The translations under genes and the position numbers were made by a program. This document shows positions 8,268 through 16,486 of a stretch of 35,658 nucleotides of DNA, in pieces. The DNA is taken from positions 1 to 35,658 of the forward strand of contig JADLAB010000368.1 of the NCBI GenBank assembly GCA_020848455.1, read 5' to 3'. This DNA comes from Polyangiaceae bacterium (GTDB lineage Bacteria; Myxococcota_A; Polyangia; Polyangiales; Polyangiaceae). Under the pieces are notes generated by a model. It searched no databases and had not been told where the DNA came from. It was given only the letters and a program-made list of their open reading frames with translations. Position 1 is the first letter of the stretch. Every line of letters begins with the position of its first letter.

Positions 8268-9689
8268 TCAGTACCCGAGCTTGCCGGGATTCAGGATGCC
8301 GAGCGGGTCGAGCATGCGCTTCGTGCGCTCCATCAGGGCGAGCAGGCCGGGGTCGATGCGGCCGCGCAGCTTCTCCCACGCCCAGGGGGGTGTCTTGTAC
8401 ATGACGAAGCCCTTGGCGGTGACCATCTCGAGCAGCTCCAGGTTGAGCTGCTTCACGCGCTCGATCTCCGCCGCGTCCTTCTTGTCGAAGATGGCCACGA
8501 AGCGCAGGACGCCGTAGTGGCCCCCGCGCATGGGGCGCGTGACGATGAGCGGCGGGAAGCCGTGTCGCACCATGATCTCGGTGCCGGCGGCGATGCCGTC
8601 CTCGAAGCGCGACAGCGGCCCGTAGGTGCCGATCCAGGTGAGCCCACCGCCGCCGTGGTTCGTGAGGAACTCGAGCTCCACCGGGAACTCCGCGAAGGCA
8701 CCGAGCGCAGGGTTCACGCGCAGGAGCGTGGCGACGTCGAGCGGCTCCTCGATGCGCTCGCCCAGGCGGCGCACGTCCGCGAGCGTATGGTCGAGGGCGC
8801 CCTCCTTCAAGCTCATCTCGGCCTCGCTCCCGGCCGTGAGGTCGACGTACAGGAAGAAGGTGGGCTCGCCGGTCGCTGGCTCCGGGAAGGGGTGCTTCAC
8901 CCCCATCATCATCTTCGCCGAGGGCCAGGACAGGCCGCCGATGTCGTCGCAGAGCTCCGTGCGGCACAGGCGGCGCACCGCCTCGAAGGTGCCGTGGGCG
9001 CTGTAGGTCAGCACGAACAGGCGCTTGTTGAGCCGGTGGCGCGGCCACAGCTGGAACGCCATGCGCGTCGCGATGCCGGTCGTGGCCTGCCAGCCGAGGA
9101 ACAGGCCGGATACGTCGGGGAAGGGCACGAGCCCGAAGGCCGAGTCGCTGAGCGCCCAGGATCCCGTGCGCACCAGGCTGCCGTCGGCCAGCACGACCTC
9201 GAGGCCGCTCACCCACTGCGACTGGTCGCCGTACTTGAGCGAGCGGTTCGTGAGACCTCCGAGCAGGCAGTTGGCCAGCACCGAGGTGTCGGGCGGCGCG
9301 AGCGAGAAGCCGAAGGTGAGCGGGATGTCGTGCTCGACCAGGTGGCGCTTCAGGTCGGCCTGCGTCACGCCCGGCTCGATCACGGCGTACATGTCGGCCT
9401 CGTCCACCGAGACGATGCGGTTCATGCGCGTGAGGTCGAGCACGAGGCCTCCGGGCGCGGGCAGCGCGAGCCCGCCCACGTTGCTGCCGGCCACGCGCGG
9501 CGTGATGGGCGTGCGCCGCTCGGCGCACAGCTTCACGATGGCCTGGACCTCTTCGGTCTTCGTCGCGAACACGACGAGCGTCGGATCGACCGGGTCCGCC
9601 TCGCAGTAGTCCTCGCGGTAGGGCGCGAGGTCGAGCGGTGCGTCGAGGACGGCGTCGGCTCCGACGATGGCGGCGAGTGCGGCTTTCAT
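8268..9689 (-). CDS. FAD-linked oxidase (PCMH-type)
   Basis: This 473-residue flavoprotein belongs to the vanillyl-alcohol-oxidase/GlcD-like superfamily. The N-terminal PCMH-type FAD domain shows PTLVVFATKTEEVQAIVKLC, RVAGSNVGG, LVLDLTRMNRI, AVIEPGVTQADL, GGLTNRSLKYGDQ and LEVVLADGSLV. The C-terminal cap ends in MLDPLGILNPGKLG, typical of the family. Such enzymes oxidise hydroxy acids, phenols or alkyl ethers with FAD. The GGLTNRS segment resembles the usual GGN region. The substrate is unknown; lactate/glycolate-type and 4-cresol-type chemistries are both possible. GAGGAG lies just before the ATG. The start overlaps the stop of the SCP2-like gene by 4 nt (ATGA), so the two are probably translationally coupled. 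No signal peptide is visible. Confidence 0.9.
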   Translation of the reverse strand: MKAALAAIVGADAVLDAPLDLAPYREDYCEADPVDPTLVVFATKTEEVQAIVKLCAERRTPITPRVAGSNVGGLALPAPGGLVLDLTRMNRIVSVDEADMYAVIEPGVTQADLKRHLVEHDIPLTFGFSLAPPDTSVLANCLLGGLTNRSLKYGDQSQWVSGLEVVLADGSLVRTGSWALSDSAFGLVPFPDVSGLFLGWQATTGIATRMAFQLWPRHRLNKRLFVLTYSAHGTFEAVRRLCRTELCDDIGGLSWPSAKMMMGVKHPFPEPATGEPTFFLYVDLTAGSEAEMSLKEGALDHTLADVRRLGERIEEPLDVATLLRVNPALGAFAEFPVELEFLTNHGGGGLTWIGTYGPLSRFEDGIAAGTEIMVRHGFPPLIVTRPMRGGHYGVLRFVAIFDKKDAAEIERVKQLNLELLEMVTAKGFVMYKTPPWAWEKLRGRIDPGLLALMERTKRMLDPLGILNPGKLGY

Positions 9690-10186
9690 TGAGACTCCTC
9701 GGCGGGGGGCAGGCTCGGGTGGACCGCGCGCGCGCGGATGAGCGGCAGCACGCGCAGGAGCAAGAAGGGGTTGCCGCCGATGCGCACGCGGCCGCGCAGG
9801 ACGGGCCCGATCATGCCCGCGCCGGTGACGACACCGAGCAGCGCCTTCATGTCGCCCGACACGCGGGCGTTCGACGCCTCGGCGCCCGCGGTGATGTGCA
9901 CGCCGTCCTCGGCGAAGCGCAGGGTGACGTGCATGTCCCCGGCGCGCACGTGGATGCCGGCGCGCAGGCGGAGGGCGCGGGCGCGCAGCTCCGGGTCCTC
10001 GAGGTTCGCGGCGAGCAGCCCGCGCATGAGCAGACCGAGCAGGTTCATGCGCTCGGGCTCGTGCAGGATCACGAGGTGCTCGGCGCGGGCCGCGAGCGGC
10101 TCCGCGGGGCGGCGCACGAGCGCCCGGTCCGCACCCCGAGGGGGCTCGTCGCCACGTGGCTCGCTCGCGTTCGACCGGTCCGGCAT
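9686..10186 (-). CDS. SCP2-like sterol/lipid carrier domain protein
   Basis: This 166-residue protein has a polar N-terminus (MPDRSNASEPRG) and then a domain resembling SCP2 (sterol carrier protein 2). The features are MHVTLRFAEDGVHI, SGDMKALLGVVTGAG and VLRGRVRIGGNPFLLLRVLPLIR; the last matches the usual G-x-h-x-h-x-G pattern of the lipid-binding lid. The family binds acyl chains or sterols and often serves acyl-CoA enzymes. GAGGAGG lies before the ATG, which is 1 nt after the stop of the PLP-enzyme gene. The stop overlaps the start of the FAD oxidase gene. The operon position beside an oxidase and an acyl-CoA synthetase suggests it presents a hydrophobic substrate. The family call rests on pattern, not on alignment. 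Confidence 0.7.
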   Translation of the reverse strand: MPDRSNASEPRGDEPPRGADRALVRRPAEPLAARAEHLVILHEPERMNLLGLLMRGLLAANLEDPELRARALRLRAGIHVRAGDMHVTLRFAEDGVHITAGAEASNARVSGDMKALLGVVTGAGMIGPVLRGRVRIGGNPFLLLRVLPLIRARAVHPSLPPAEESQ

Positions 10187-10187
10187 G

Positions 10188-11324
10188 TCACGCCTCCTCG
10201 CTCTCGAGAAACGCCCGCACGCGCCGCGGCACGCCGCCGAGCGCGGGTGCGTCGGGCACGCGCTCGCTCGGCGCCACGCGGCAGGTGTGCACGAACAGGG
10301 CCGTCTCGCGACTGCGCCCGGGGGCGCGCATGAAGGCCAGCATGCCGGCGAGCGCCTTGGCTCCGTAGGTGGGCTCGAGCGCCAGCCCCTCGAGGCGCGA
10401 GACGGTCTCGATGGCGCGCCGCCCCGCCTCGGTCGCCCGGCCGTAGCCCGTGCCGAAGAAGTCGTGCAGCATGCGAAAGCGCACGCTCCGACCGGCGAGG
10501 GCGGTGGCGACGCCGGGGTCGGCGCGCTCGAGCAGGGCGCGCGCTGCGCCCGCGAGCCGGCGGGTCGTCCACTCGTTGCAACCGGAGCGCGAGAAGACCC
10601 GGACGCCGACGGCGAGCGCACCGAGCCCCGCGAGCTCGAGGCCGAGCGCGAGCCCCGCCAGCAGGCCGCACGAGCCCGCCGGCACGAACACGTAGTCCGG
10701 CGCGGGCGCCTCGCCGGCGCGCACCTGCGCTGCGATCTCGAGCGCCGCCTCGACCGCGCCGAGCACGCCGAGCGGTGACGAGCCGCCCGGGGGACCGAAG
10801 TAGGGGTGCACGCCGGGCGTCGCCACCGTGCGGCCGAGCGTCCACGCCGTGCGGGCCATCACGCCGGGGGCCCCACGCGCGATCGACAGCTCGGTGCCGA
10901 CGGCGAGGCTCGCACGGAGGTTGCGGCGCGCGTGGGGCTGGCTCGGCTGAGGCATCGTGACGCCGATGGTGCGCATGCCGAGCTCCCGCCCGCACGCGGC
11001 CGTGGCGTAGAGGTGGTTCGAGCCGAAGGCGCCGATCGTCACGAGCACGTCGCTGTGGCGGCGCACCGCGTCGGCGAGGACGAACTCGAGCTTGCGCAAC
11101 TTCGCGCCGGCGACCTCCGCGCGGGCTCCGCCCGGGCCCGCGGGCGCGTCGGTGTCGCGCGCGAAGGAGTCGTCGCGCTTGACGTAGAGCCGCAGGCCGC
11201 CCGCCTCGCGACCGAGCGCGGCGAGCGGCTCGATGGGCGTGCGCCGGCCACCGAGCAGCATCCACGGCACGTGCTCCGCGAGGCGCGGGTGCTGGCGGAA
11301 CAGGTGTGGCTCGCGCCGCTGCAT
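10188..11324 (-). CDS. PLP-dependent ACC deaminase/D-cysteine desulfhydrase family enzyme
   Basis: This 378-residue fold-type II PLP enzyme carries YVKRDD, then AGAKLRKLEF with the candidate Schiff-base lysine K75. IGAFGSNHLYATA matches the conserved GxxQSNHxRqtA region, although Gln is replaced here. VPAGSCGLLAGLALGLEL is the phosphate-binding glycine loop, followed by VFSRSG and LEPTYGAKALAGM. Relatives deaminate 1-aminocyclopropane-1-carboxylate or split D-cysteine to pyruvate, ammonia and sulfide. The usual GNK is GAK here and QSNH is GSNH, so substrate preference may differ from both. An acidic/Gly insert (DTDAPAGPGGARAEV) precedes the lysine. GGAG lies before the ATG. It is the first gene of a tightly packed set with the SCP2-like and FAD oxidase genes. 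Confidence 0.88.
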   Translation of the reverse strand: MQRREPHLFRQHPRLAEHVPWMLLGGRRTPIEPLAALGREAGGLRLYVKRDDSFARDTDAPAGPGGARAEVAGAKLRKLEFVLADAVRRHSDVLVTIGAFGSNHLYATAACGRELGMRTIGVTMPQPSQPHARRNLRASLAVGTELSIARGAPGVMARTAWTLGRTVATPGVHPYFGPPGGSSPLGVLGAVEAALEIAAQVRAGEAPAPDYVFVPAGSCGLLAGLALGLELAGLGALAVGVRVFSRSGCNEWTTRRLAGAARALLERADPGVATALAGRSVRFRMLHDFFGTGYGRATEAGRRAIETVSRLEGLALEPTYGAKALAGMLAFMRAPGRSRETALFVHTCRVAPSERVPDAPALGGVPRRVRAFLESEEA

Positions 11325-11343
11325 GGATCTCGAGCTCCGACCG

Positions 11344-11364
11344 CTCCGACGCAGCGCGTCGGAG
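11344..11364. terminator. 9-bp perfect hairpin between two minus-strand genes
   Basis: CTCCGACGC and GCGTCGGAG pair perfectly around a 3-nt loop. The hairpin lies after the stop of the metallophosphoesterase gene (11408) and before the start of the PLP enzyme gene (11324). No T-run follows. It could end the upstream transcript or form a 5' hairpin in the PLP operon mRNA. Confidence 0.45.
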
Positions 11365-11371
11365 TGCCGGG

Positions 11372-11377
11372 GTCATA
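11372..11377 (-). promoter_or_regulatory. -10-like TATGAC upstream of the PLP operon
   Basis: TATGAC read on the minus strand lies 47 nt before the ATG at 11324. If used, the mRNA would begin close to the hairpin at 11344-11364. No -35 box is apparent. Confidence 0.3.
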
Positions 11378-11407
11378 CCACAGCTCTCGGCGCCCCGAAG
11401 CGGGTGG

Positions 11408-12703
11408 TCACGCGCGCGTCGCGCTCGGCCGCAGCGTCACGAGGGTCACCTCGGGGGGCGCGCCGACCCGCATGGGCGGGCCCCAGTAGCCGGTGCCGCG
11501 GCTCGTGTAGATCTGCGTGGCGCCGATGCGCTCGAGCCCGGCCACCGTCGGCTGGTCGAGGCGCACGAACAGCGTCCACGGGAAGATCTGGCCGCCGTGC
11601 GTGTGCCCGGAGAGCTGCAGGCCCACGCCGCGGGCCGCCGCCTCGTGGACCTGCTTGGGCTGGTGCGCGAGCAGCACGACCTCGCGTCGCGGATCGCGCC
11701 CCGCGAGCGCCCGCTCGAGGTCGCGCCCGTGGCCCGGCCCGAACGCGCTCCAGTCGTCCACGCCCGCGAGGTCGAGCGCCGCGCCGTCCGGGCCGACGAT
11801 GGCCACGCGCTCGTTGCGCAGCACCCGCACGCCGAGCCGCTCGAGCTCGCGCACCCAGGCGTCGGCGCCCGAGTAGTACTCGTGGTTGCCGGTCACGAAG
11901 AAGACGCCGTGGCGCGCGCGCAGATCGGCGAGCGGCGCGGTGTGCGGGCGCAGGCGCTCGACCGAGCCATCCACGAGATCGCCCGTGATCGCGACGATGT
12001 CGGGCTCGAGCGCGTTGACGCGCGCGACGACGGCCTCGACGAAGCGGCGCCCGCGGGTCGGCCCGACGTGCAGGTCGGACAGCTGCACGATGCGCAGGCC
12101 CGACAGGCTCGCGGGCAGGCGCGCCAGCTCGACCTCGACGCGGCGCACCGGCACCGGGCCGAGCGCGCGCCCGACGCCGTAGAGTGCCGCGAGGCCGGCC
12201 CCGCCCGCGACGGTGACGGCCACGGCGCGCGCCACGTGGGTCGGGGACACGTCGAGCCCGAAGATGGCGCCGACGAGCCACACCGCACCGCGCACGAGCT
12301 CGGCGGCGGCGAGCCCGAAGAACAGCAGCGCCGCGAGGCCGAGCCACACGTAGGCGACGAGGCCCACGAGCGTGCCGGCGGGGCGGGGCAGGGCGCGCCC
12401 GAGCAGCATGCCGGCGGGGGTCGCGAGACACAGGATGGCGAGGGCGAGCCCGCCGGTGGCGCTCCATGCGGCGCCGAGCTCGGGGGCGGCGAACAGGCGC
12501 TGCCACAGGTAGAGGTGCATCGCCGCGAGGACGGCCGTCACGGTGGCGATGAAGAGCGCGAAGCTCGCGACGGTGCGCGGCCCGCGCCGCACCCGCGGCC
12601 GCGCGACCGCCGCGACCGCGCCTTGCCCGCCGCGCGCCACGAGGTCGACCTCTCCGTCCGCGCCGTGGTCCGCCCCGGCGCGCGCCTCCTCCAGCCCATC
12701 CAT
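11408..12703 (-). CDS. Membrane-anchored calcineurin-like metallophosphoesterase
   Basis: This 431-residue protein has a hydrophobic N-terminal half with about four to five membrane segments (FALFIATVTAVLAAMHLYL, GGLALAILCLATPAGMLL, LVGLVAYVWLGLAALLFFGL and later ones). A YaeI/YkuE-like metallophosphoesterase domain follows. All metal-binding motifs are present: D210-x-H212 (SDLHVG), D242 (GDLVDG), N273-H274 (GNHE) and H367-x-H369 (GHTHGGQ). Known relatives hydrolyse phosphoesters such as UDP-diacylglucosamine or glycerophospholipids at the membrane. The substrate here is unknown, and the catalytic domain is probably on the cytoplasmic or periplasmic membrane face. The ATG at 12703 is the first sensible start, and no good ribosome binding site is seen. 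It lies 65 bp after the stop of the large secreted protein gene on the same strand. Confidence 0.92.
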   Translation of the reverse strand: MDGLEEARAGADHGADGEVDLVARGGQGAVAAVARPRVRRGPRTVASFALFIATVTAVLAAMHLYLWQRLFAAPELGAAWSATGGLALAILCLATPAGMLLGRALPRPAGTLVGLVAYVWLGLAALLFFGLAAAELVRGAVWLVGAIFGLDVSPTHVARAVAVTVAGGAGLAALYGVGRALGPVPVRRVEVELARLPASLSGLRIVQLSDLHVGPTRGRRFVEAVVARVNALEPDIVAITGDLVDGSVERLRPHTAPLADLRARHGVFFVTGNHEYYSGADAWVRELERLGVRVLRNERVAIVGPDGAALDLAGVDDWSAFGPGHGRDLERALAGRDPRREVVLLAHQPKQVHEAAARGVGLQLSGHTHGGQIFPWTLFVRLDQPTVAGLERIGATQIYTSRGTGYWGPPMRVGAPPEVTLVTLRPSATRA

Positions 12704-12768
12704 CCAAGAGAGCTTGACCACGCCGCGGCGCGTTGCAAGCGCGTCGGGCGGTCTCGGTCCCGGCGTCG

Positions 12769-15162
12769 TCAGTCTTCCGACTCGCCGCGCCGCACGCCCG
12801 GGCTGTCGTAGCTGACCTCGCTGTCGGCGTCGCCGCCCGCGTAGCCCGAGGCCCGGTACTCGCCAGTGCCGCGCACCTCCATGCCCATCGCGCCCTCGTT
12901 CACCTGTCCGAAGGTGGCGTGCTCGCCCGACACGGCCGGGTTCGCCTGGCCGACCTGCACCACGATCGACACGAAGGCGGCGGGCTTGAACCCCTCGTCC
13001 GGCCCGTTCGTGTTCGTGATGTACTCGATGCCCGCGCCGGCCAAGAGGCCGATGGAGGTCGTGTTGCCGCCCTCGCCCAGGATGGGCACCGTGGGCGCGA
13101 CGCCCGCGTAGGCGAGGATGCCGAGCCTGTCCTGGTCGAGGTCTTGGATGAAGCCACCCACCTGGAAGGCGATCGGGAAGGCCTGCCGCTCGACCGGGTC
13201 GTAGCTGTCGATCGCGAAGGCGAGGCCGACCGCTCCCAAGATCTTGCGCGTGATGAGAGGCCGCTCGACCCAGGGCGCACGGGTGATCTGCAGCGTGGCG
13301 AGCATGGCCGGCACGGTGAAGTAGCCGCGCACGCAGTTGCCGGCGCCCTCGACGGTCTCGAAGTTCATCTCGCCGCAGAGCGGCGCCGTGTAGACGGTCA
13401 CCGACCCGATGAGGCGCCGCAGGTCGGACGGGCGGACGGTGCCGTGCAGGCGAGCCATGCGGCCCGCGTCCGCGAGCAGGACGATGTTGCCGTCGGCGCT
13501 GAGCGGGTCGCTCGACACCTCGATGCGCAGGCGGGACTCGCCGTCGATGATGAGCTGCGGGATGTGCAGCGTCGCGTCGTTCGGCGTGACCGTCCAGCGG
13601 CTCTGCCAGATGGGAGCGTCGTTCGGCTTGTCGGTGCGCCAGATGGCGACGTGGAGGGCGAGCGGCGCGACCAGGCGTCGCTTCGTCTGACCGAGCAGCT
13701 CGATGCGGCAATCGCCGCGCAGGATCGGCTCGGGGGCGATGACGAGGCCCTGGTGCGCGAGCGGCTGGCCCGTCGGCCGCGACTCGGGGATGAGCCGCGG
13801 CCCCTGGATGGGCACCGGCTTGATCGGCTCGGCGAGCTTGCCGCGCGGCGGCTCCGGGCCGCCGCCGTCGCCGTCGTCGACCGGCGGCTCGTCCGGGGTG
13901 CCGCCGTCGGGGGGCTCCTCCGGGGTCGGTGGCGGCTGGGTGGCGCCGGGGGGCCGCGGCGCACCGGGGGGCGCACCCGGGGGCGCGCCGGGCGGTGCGG
14001 CGCCCGGCGGGGCCGCGCCCGGGAGCTTCGCTCCGGGCGGGACGGCACCGGGCGGCATCGGCGGGATGCCGCCGGGGCCCGGCAGCGCCTTGAGCGTCGG
14101 CGGACCACAATCGATCTGCAGATCGGTCGCGAGCGGATCCGGGAAGAGCATCGGCGGGTTGTCCGCGCTCACGAGATCCTCGAGCGCCGGGATGGAGACC
14201 CGGAAGGTGGCGCTCACCACGTCGCCCGTCGCCGGGTGGTCGAGGTTGAACGCGGTCACGCGGAACGACGTGCCCGAGGGGAAGACGCGCAGCGCCTTGC
14301 CATCCGGCAGTCCACACCCGCCGCTGCCGACCTCGATGACCGGCACCGTGAAGAAGCGCTGGAACGTCTGCACGCGCGCGTTGCCGCAGCTGTCGACGAC
14401 CGCGACGTACTGGAAGTCCGCGAGCTCGGAGGCGACGGGCCACTGCAGGCCGAGCGAGAGCTCGACCATGTCGGGCGTCGGCGGCATGGTCTGCGGCTCG
14501 TCGCGCACGCACGGCAGCTTCAGGACCGTGCCGGGCGCGACCGGCTGGTCGACGGGCGGGTACGAGCAGACGTGGCTGTACGGGCGGCGGCCGAGCAGGC
14601 CCGGGTCGAAGAGCAGCCGGCCCTGCGAGCTCGCGCGGCTCGGGGTGTTCGGCGCGCCCTTGCCCTGGACGGCGATGGGGCGCCAGATCGTGATCGGCAG
14701 GGGCAGCGTGGGCGTCTGGGCCTTGATCGACACGAGCATCGCGTCGCCCGGCTCGACCTGACCGCTCTGCGGCGCCTCGGTCTCGGTGCCGATCGCCTTC
14801 GCGTCGGAGAGGCTGCATCCCTGGGAGCAGACCCACTCGCGCGCACCGCGCCGGGCGCCCTCGATCACCATCGGGTCGACGCCCTGCACCTGCATCCAGG
14901 TCTTGCGGGCGTCGGGGAAGATCTCACTCGCCGCGCGGGCCTCGGCGGTCCTCGGGGCGCCCCCTGCCACGACGAGCAGTTGGAGCGCGCCCTTGAAGTC
15001 GGCCTTCAGCTCGCCGGGATCGGGCTGGGCCTCGGCCGGCGGCGCCCACAACAGGGCGCCGAGCGCGCCGAGCGCGCCCAGCCATGCGCCGAGCCGCGCG
15101 GACCCACGTACCCTGGCGCGCTTCGAGTGCGCGCCGCCTTCAGTGGTTTGTCGTCGAATCAT
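12769..15162 (-). CDS. Large secreted protein of unknown function with Pro/Gly/Ala-rich linker
   Basis: This is a 797-residue protein from the ATG at 15162; a GTG at 15216 adds 18 residues and sits 8 nt after a -10-like hexamer. The N-terminus is basic, followed by a hydrophobic run (LGAWLGALGALGALLWA) and a likely cleavage site AEAQ, so it is exported. The first 350 residues contain Cys pairs (CSQGCS, CSYPP, CGLP) and beta-rich sequence. A long linker of PPGA/APPG repeats and an acidic EPPDGG stretch joins this to a C-terminal beta-rich domain (GFIQDLDQDRLG, GLLAGAGIEYITNTNG). That domain resembles an outer-membrane or surface barrel-like region; this is inference from alternating pattern only. 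No catalytic motif is seen. It lies downstream of a lipoprotein and a 143-residue protein on the same strand, suggesting a shared envelope role. Confidence 0.8.
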   Translation of the reverse strand: MIRRQTTEGGAHSKRARVRGSARLGAWLGALGALGALLWAPPAEAQPDPGELKADFKGALQLLVVAGGAPRTAEARAASEIFPDARKTWMQVQGVDPMVIEGARRGAREWVCSQGCSLSDAKAIGTETEAPQSGQVEPGDAMLVSIKAQTPTLPLPITIWRPIAVQGKGAPNTPSRASSQGRLLFDPGLLGRRPYSHVCSYPPVDQPVAPGTVLKLPCVRDEPQTMPPTPDMVELSLGLQWPVASELADFQYVAVVDSCGNARVQTFQRFFTVPVIEVGSGGCGLPDGKALRVFPSGTSFRVTAFNLDHPATGDVVSATFRVSIPALEDLVSADNPPMLFPDPLATDLQIDCGPPTLKALPGPGGIPPMPPGAVPPGAKLPGAAPPGAAPPGAPPGAPPGAPRPPGATQPPPTPEEPPDGGTPDEPPVDDGDGGGPEPPRGKLAEPIKPVPIQGPRLIPESRPTGQPLAHQGLVIAPEPILRGDCRIELLGQTKRRLVAPLALHVAIWRTDKPNDAPIWQSRWTVTPNDATLHIPQLIIDGESRLRIEVSSDPLSADGNIVLLADAGRMARLHGTVRPSDLRRLIGSVTVYTAPLCGEMNFETVEGAGNCVRGYFTVPAMLATLQITRAPWVERPLITRKILGAVGLAFAIDSYDPVERQAFPIAFQVGGFIQDLDQDRLGILAYAGVAPTVPILGEGGNTTSIGLLAGAGIEYITNTNGPDEGFKPAAFVSIVVQVGQANPAVSGEHATFGQVNEGAMGMEVRGTGEYRASGYAGGDADSEVSYDSPGVRRGESED
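13941..14070. repeat. GC-rich low-complexity tract coding PPGA/APPG repeats
   Basis: Imperfect 12-15 bp units coding (minus strand) GAAPPGAAPPGAPPGAPPG inside the large secreted protein. It resembles the repeat insert of the ABC exporter at 26728-26902 in protein sequence. Boundaries are approximate. Confidence 0.6.
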
Positions 15163-15224
15163 AGGAGCCGAGGTGGTGCCAGCAGGAGCGTCCGGCTCGG
15201 ACGCTGCTCGAAGCACCGCGAATC

Positions 15225-15230
15225 GCCATA
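15225..15230 (-). promoter_or_regulatory. -10-like TATGGC, 8 nt before GTG 15216
   Basis: TATGGC on the minus strand precedes the alternative GTG start of the large secreted protein by 8 nt, so the message could be leaderless from that GTG or carry a short leader to the ATG at 15162. Confidence 0.35.
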
Positions 15231-15280
15231 CCCAGGTTCAAAGCACACGGACGCGCGGCGAGCGCCGATGGCGCCCGCGC

Positions 15281-16486
15281 TCACTGGATCGTGATGAGGC
15301 TCGTTTCGCACGCCGGGGTGGCGCGCAGCTCCGGGGTGACGCGCACGCGCGCCGAGCCGCCCGGCCCGGAGTTCACGGTGATGGCCACCACGGGCTGTTG
15401 CTCGTCCGACGAGGTCGTTACCGAGGCCGGCTGCGGCGACAGGACCGTGAGGTCGGTGCTCGCCACGTCGACCCGCATCTGCACCGGCCGGAACTCGGCG
15501 TCGTACGCCGACAGCTCGGCGACCTGCTGCCCCTGCTCGAGGGGCCCGAGGCTCGGGGCCGTGGTGACCAGCCGGAAGAGCCGCGGCTCGGCCGCGACGC
15601 GCAGCTCGCGCTCGGTCGTGTCCGCCCCGCTCAGCGCCGCGAAGCGGACCGCGTCGCCGCCGAGGTCGCTGAAGCAGAAGTAGAAGGCCGGCGACTCGCC
15701 CACCTCGTCGAGCAGGACGCGCAGGCGGCTCACGCGGACGGCGCAGTCGACGCTGTTCGACAGGGCGGCCTCCGGGTCGAGCGACTGCACGACGACGGGG
15801 GCGTTCTTGATCGTGGCCGGCGCCTTCGCGGGCGGCAGGGCGCGCACGGTGACCTCGCGCGCGCGGATCTTGCCGGCGGGCCACTTGTCCTCGGCGATGC
15901 TCGGCACGGGCCCGGTCGCGCACTTGAGCTGCGCGTACGTGGCCCCGACGGTGTTGAGGTTGCCGTCGACGCCCCCGACGATGAACTCGAAGCTCGAGGC
16001 GCCCGGGGGCAGGCCCGCAGCGCTCACCTCGATGGGCTTCGAGTCCTCGCGCCCGTCGAAGCGGATGTCGACGTTGCCGGACCAGTCGGACATCGAGCGG
16101 AGCAGGAAGCGCGCGTAGCCGTCGTCCTGCGCCGTGCACCGGAACGTGCCGCTCAGGTACTCGCAGGTCTCGTCCACCGCGACGAGCTCGAGCGAGCCCG
16201 GCGGGTCGAGACGCACGTCGACGAACGCCCCGCGATCCGCGTCCTTCCCGGTGTGGTCGGACATGCGCAGCTGTACGACCTTCTCGTACGGCTCCTGCCG
16301 CGGCAGCACGGGCAGCCCGGTGTCGTCGAGCAGGTCGGCGGCGAAGAGCGGCACGTCGTCCACGATGACCTCGAGCAGGCCCTCGGCGAGGGGGTGGTTC
16401 GGGGCGACGCAGCCGAGGGGCGTGAGCGCCGCGGCGGACCCGGCCGCCCCAAGCCAGGCGTAGCGAAGGCGCGAAGGGGTGCTCAT
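15281..16486 (-). CDS. Putative lipoprotein, unknown function
   Basis: This is a 401-residue protein with signal sequence MSTPSRLRYAWLGAAG and lipobox LTPLGC followed by VAPN, so it is probably lipid-anchored in the envelope. The rest is beta-rich with scattered cysteines (VDETCEYLSGTFRC, LKCATGP, VDCAVRV, YFCFSD, TPACET). It reads like repeated Ig-like or fibronectin-like strands, including DVASTDLTVLSPQ and VVAITVNSGPGGSARVRVTPEL at the C-terminus. No enzyme motif is visible. The ATG at 16486 overlaps the stop of the preceding 143-residue ORF by 4 nt (ATGA), so the two are probably translationally coupled. The large secreted protein gene follows after a 118-nt gap. I do not recognise the family. 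Confidence 0.82.
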   Translation of the reverse strand: MSTPSRLRYAWLGAAGSAAALTPLGCVAPNHPLAEGLLEVIVDDVPLFAADLLDDTGLPVLPRQEPYEKVVQLRMSDHTGKDADRGAFVDVRLDPPGSLELVAVDETCEYLSGTFRCTAQDDGYARFLLRSMSDWSGNVDIRFDGREDSKPIEVSAAGLPPGASSFEFIVGGVDGNLNTVGATYAQLKCATGPVPSIAEDKWPAGKIRAREVTVRALPPAKAPATIKNAPVVVQSLDPEAALSNSVDCAVRVSRLRVLLDEVGESPAFYFCFSDLGGDAVRFAALSGADTTERELRVAAEPRLFRLVTTAPSLGPLEQGQQVAELSAYDAEFRPVQMRVDVASTDLTVLSPQPASVTTSSDEQQPVVAITVNSGPGGSARVRVTPELRATPACETSLITIQ

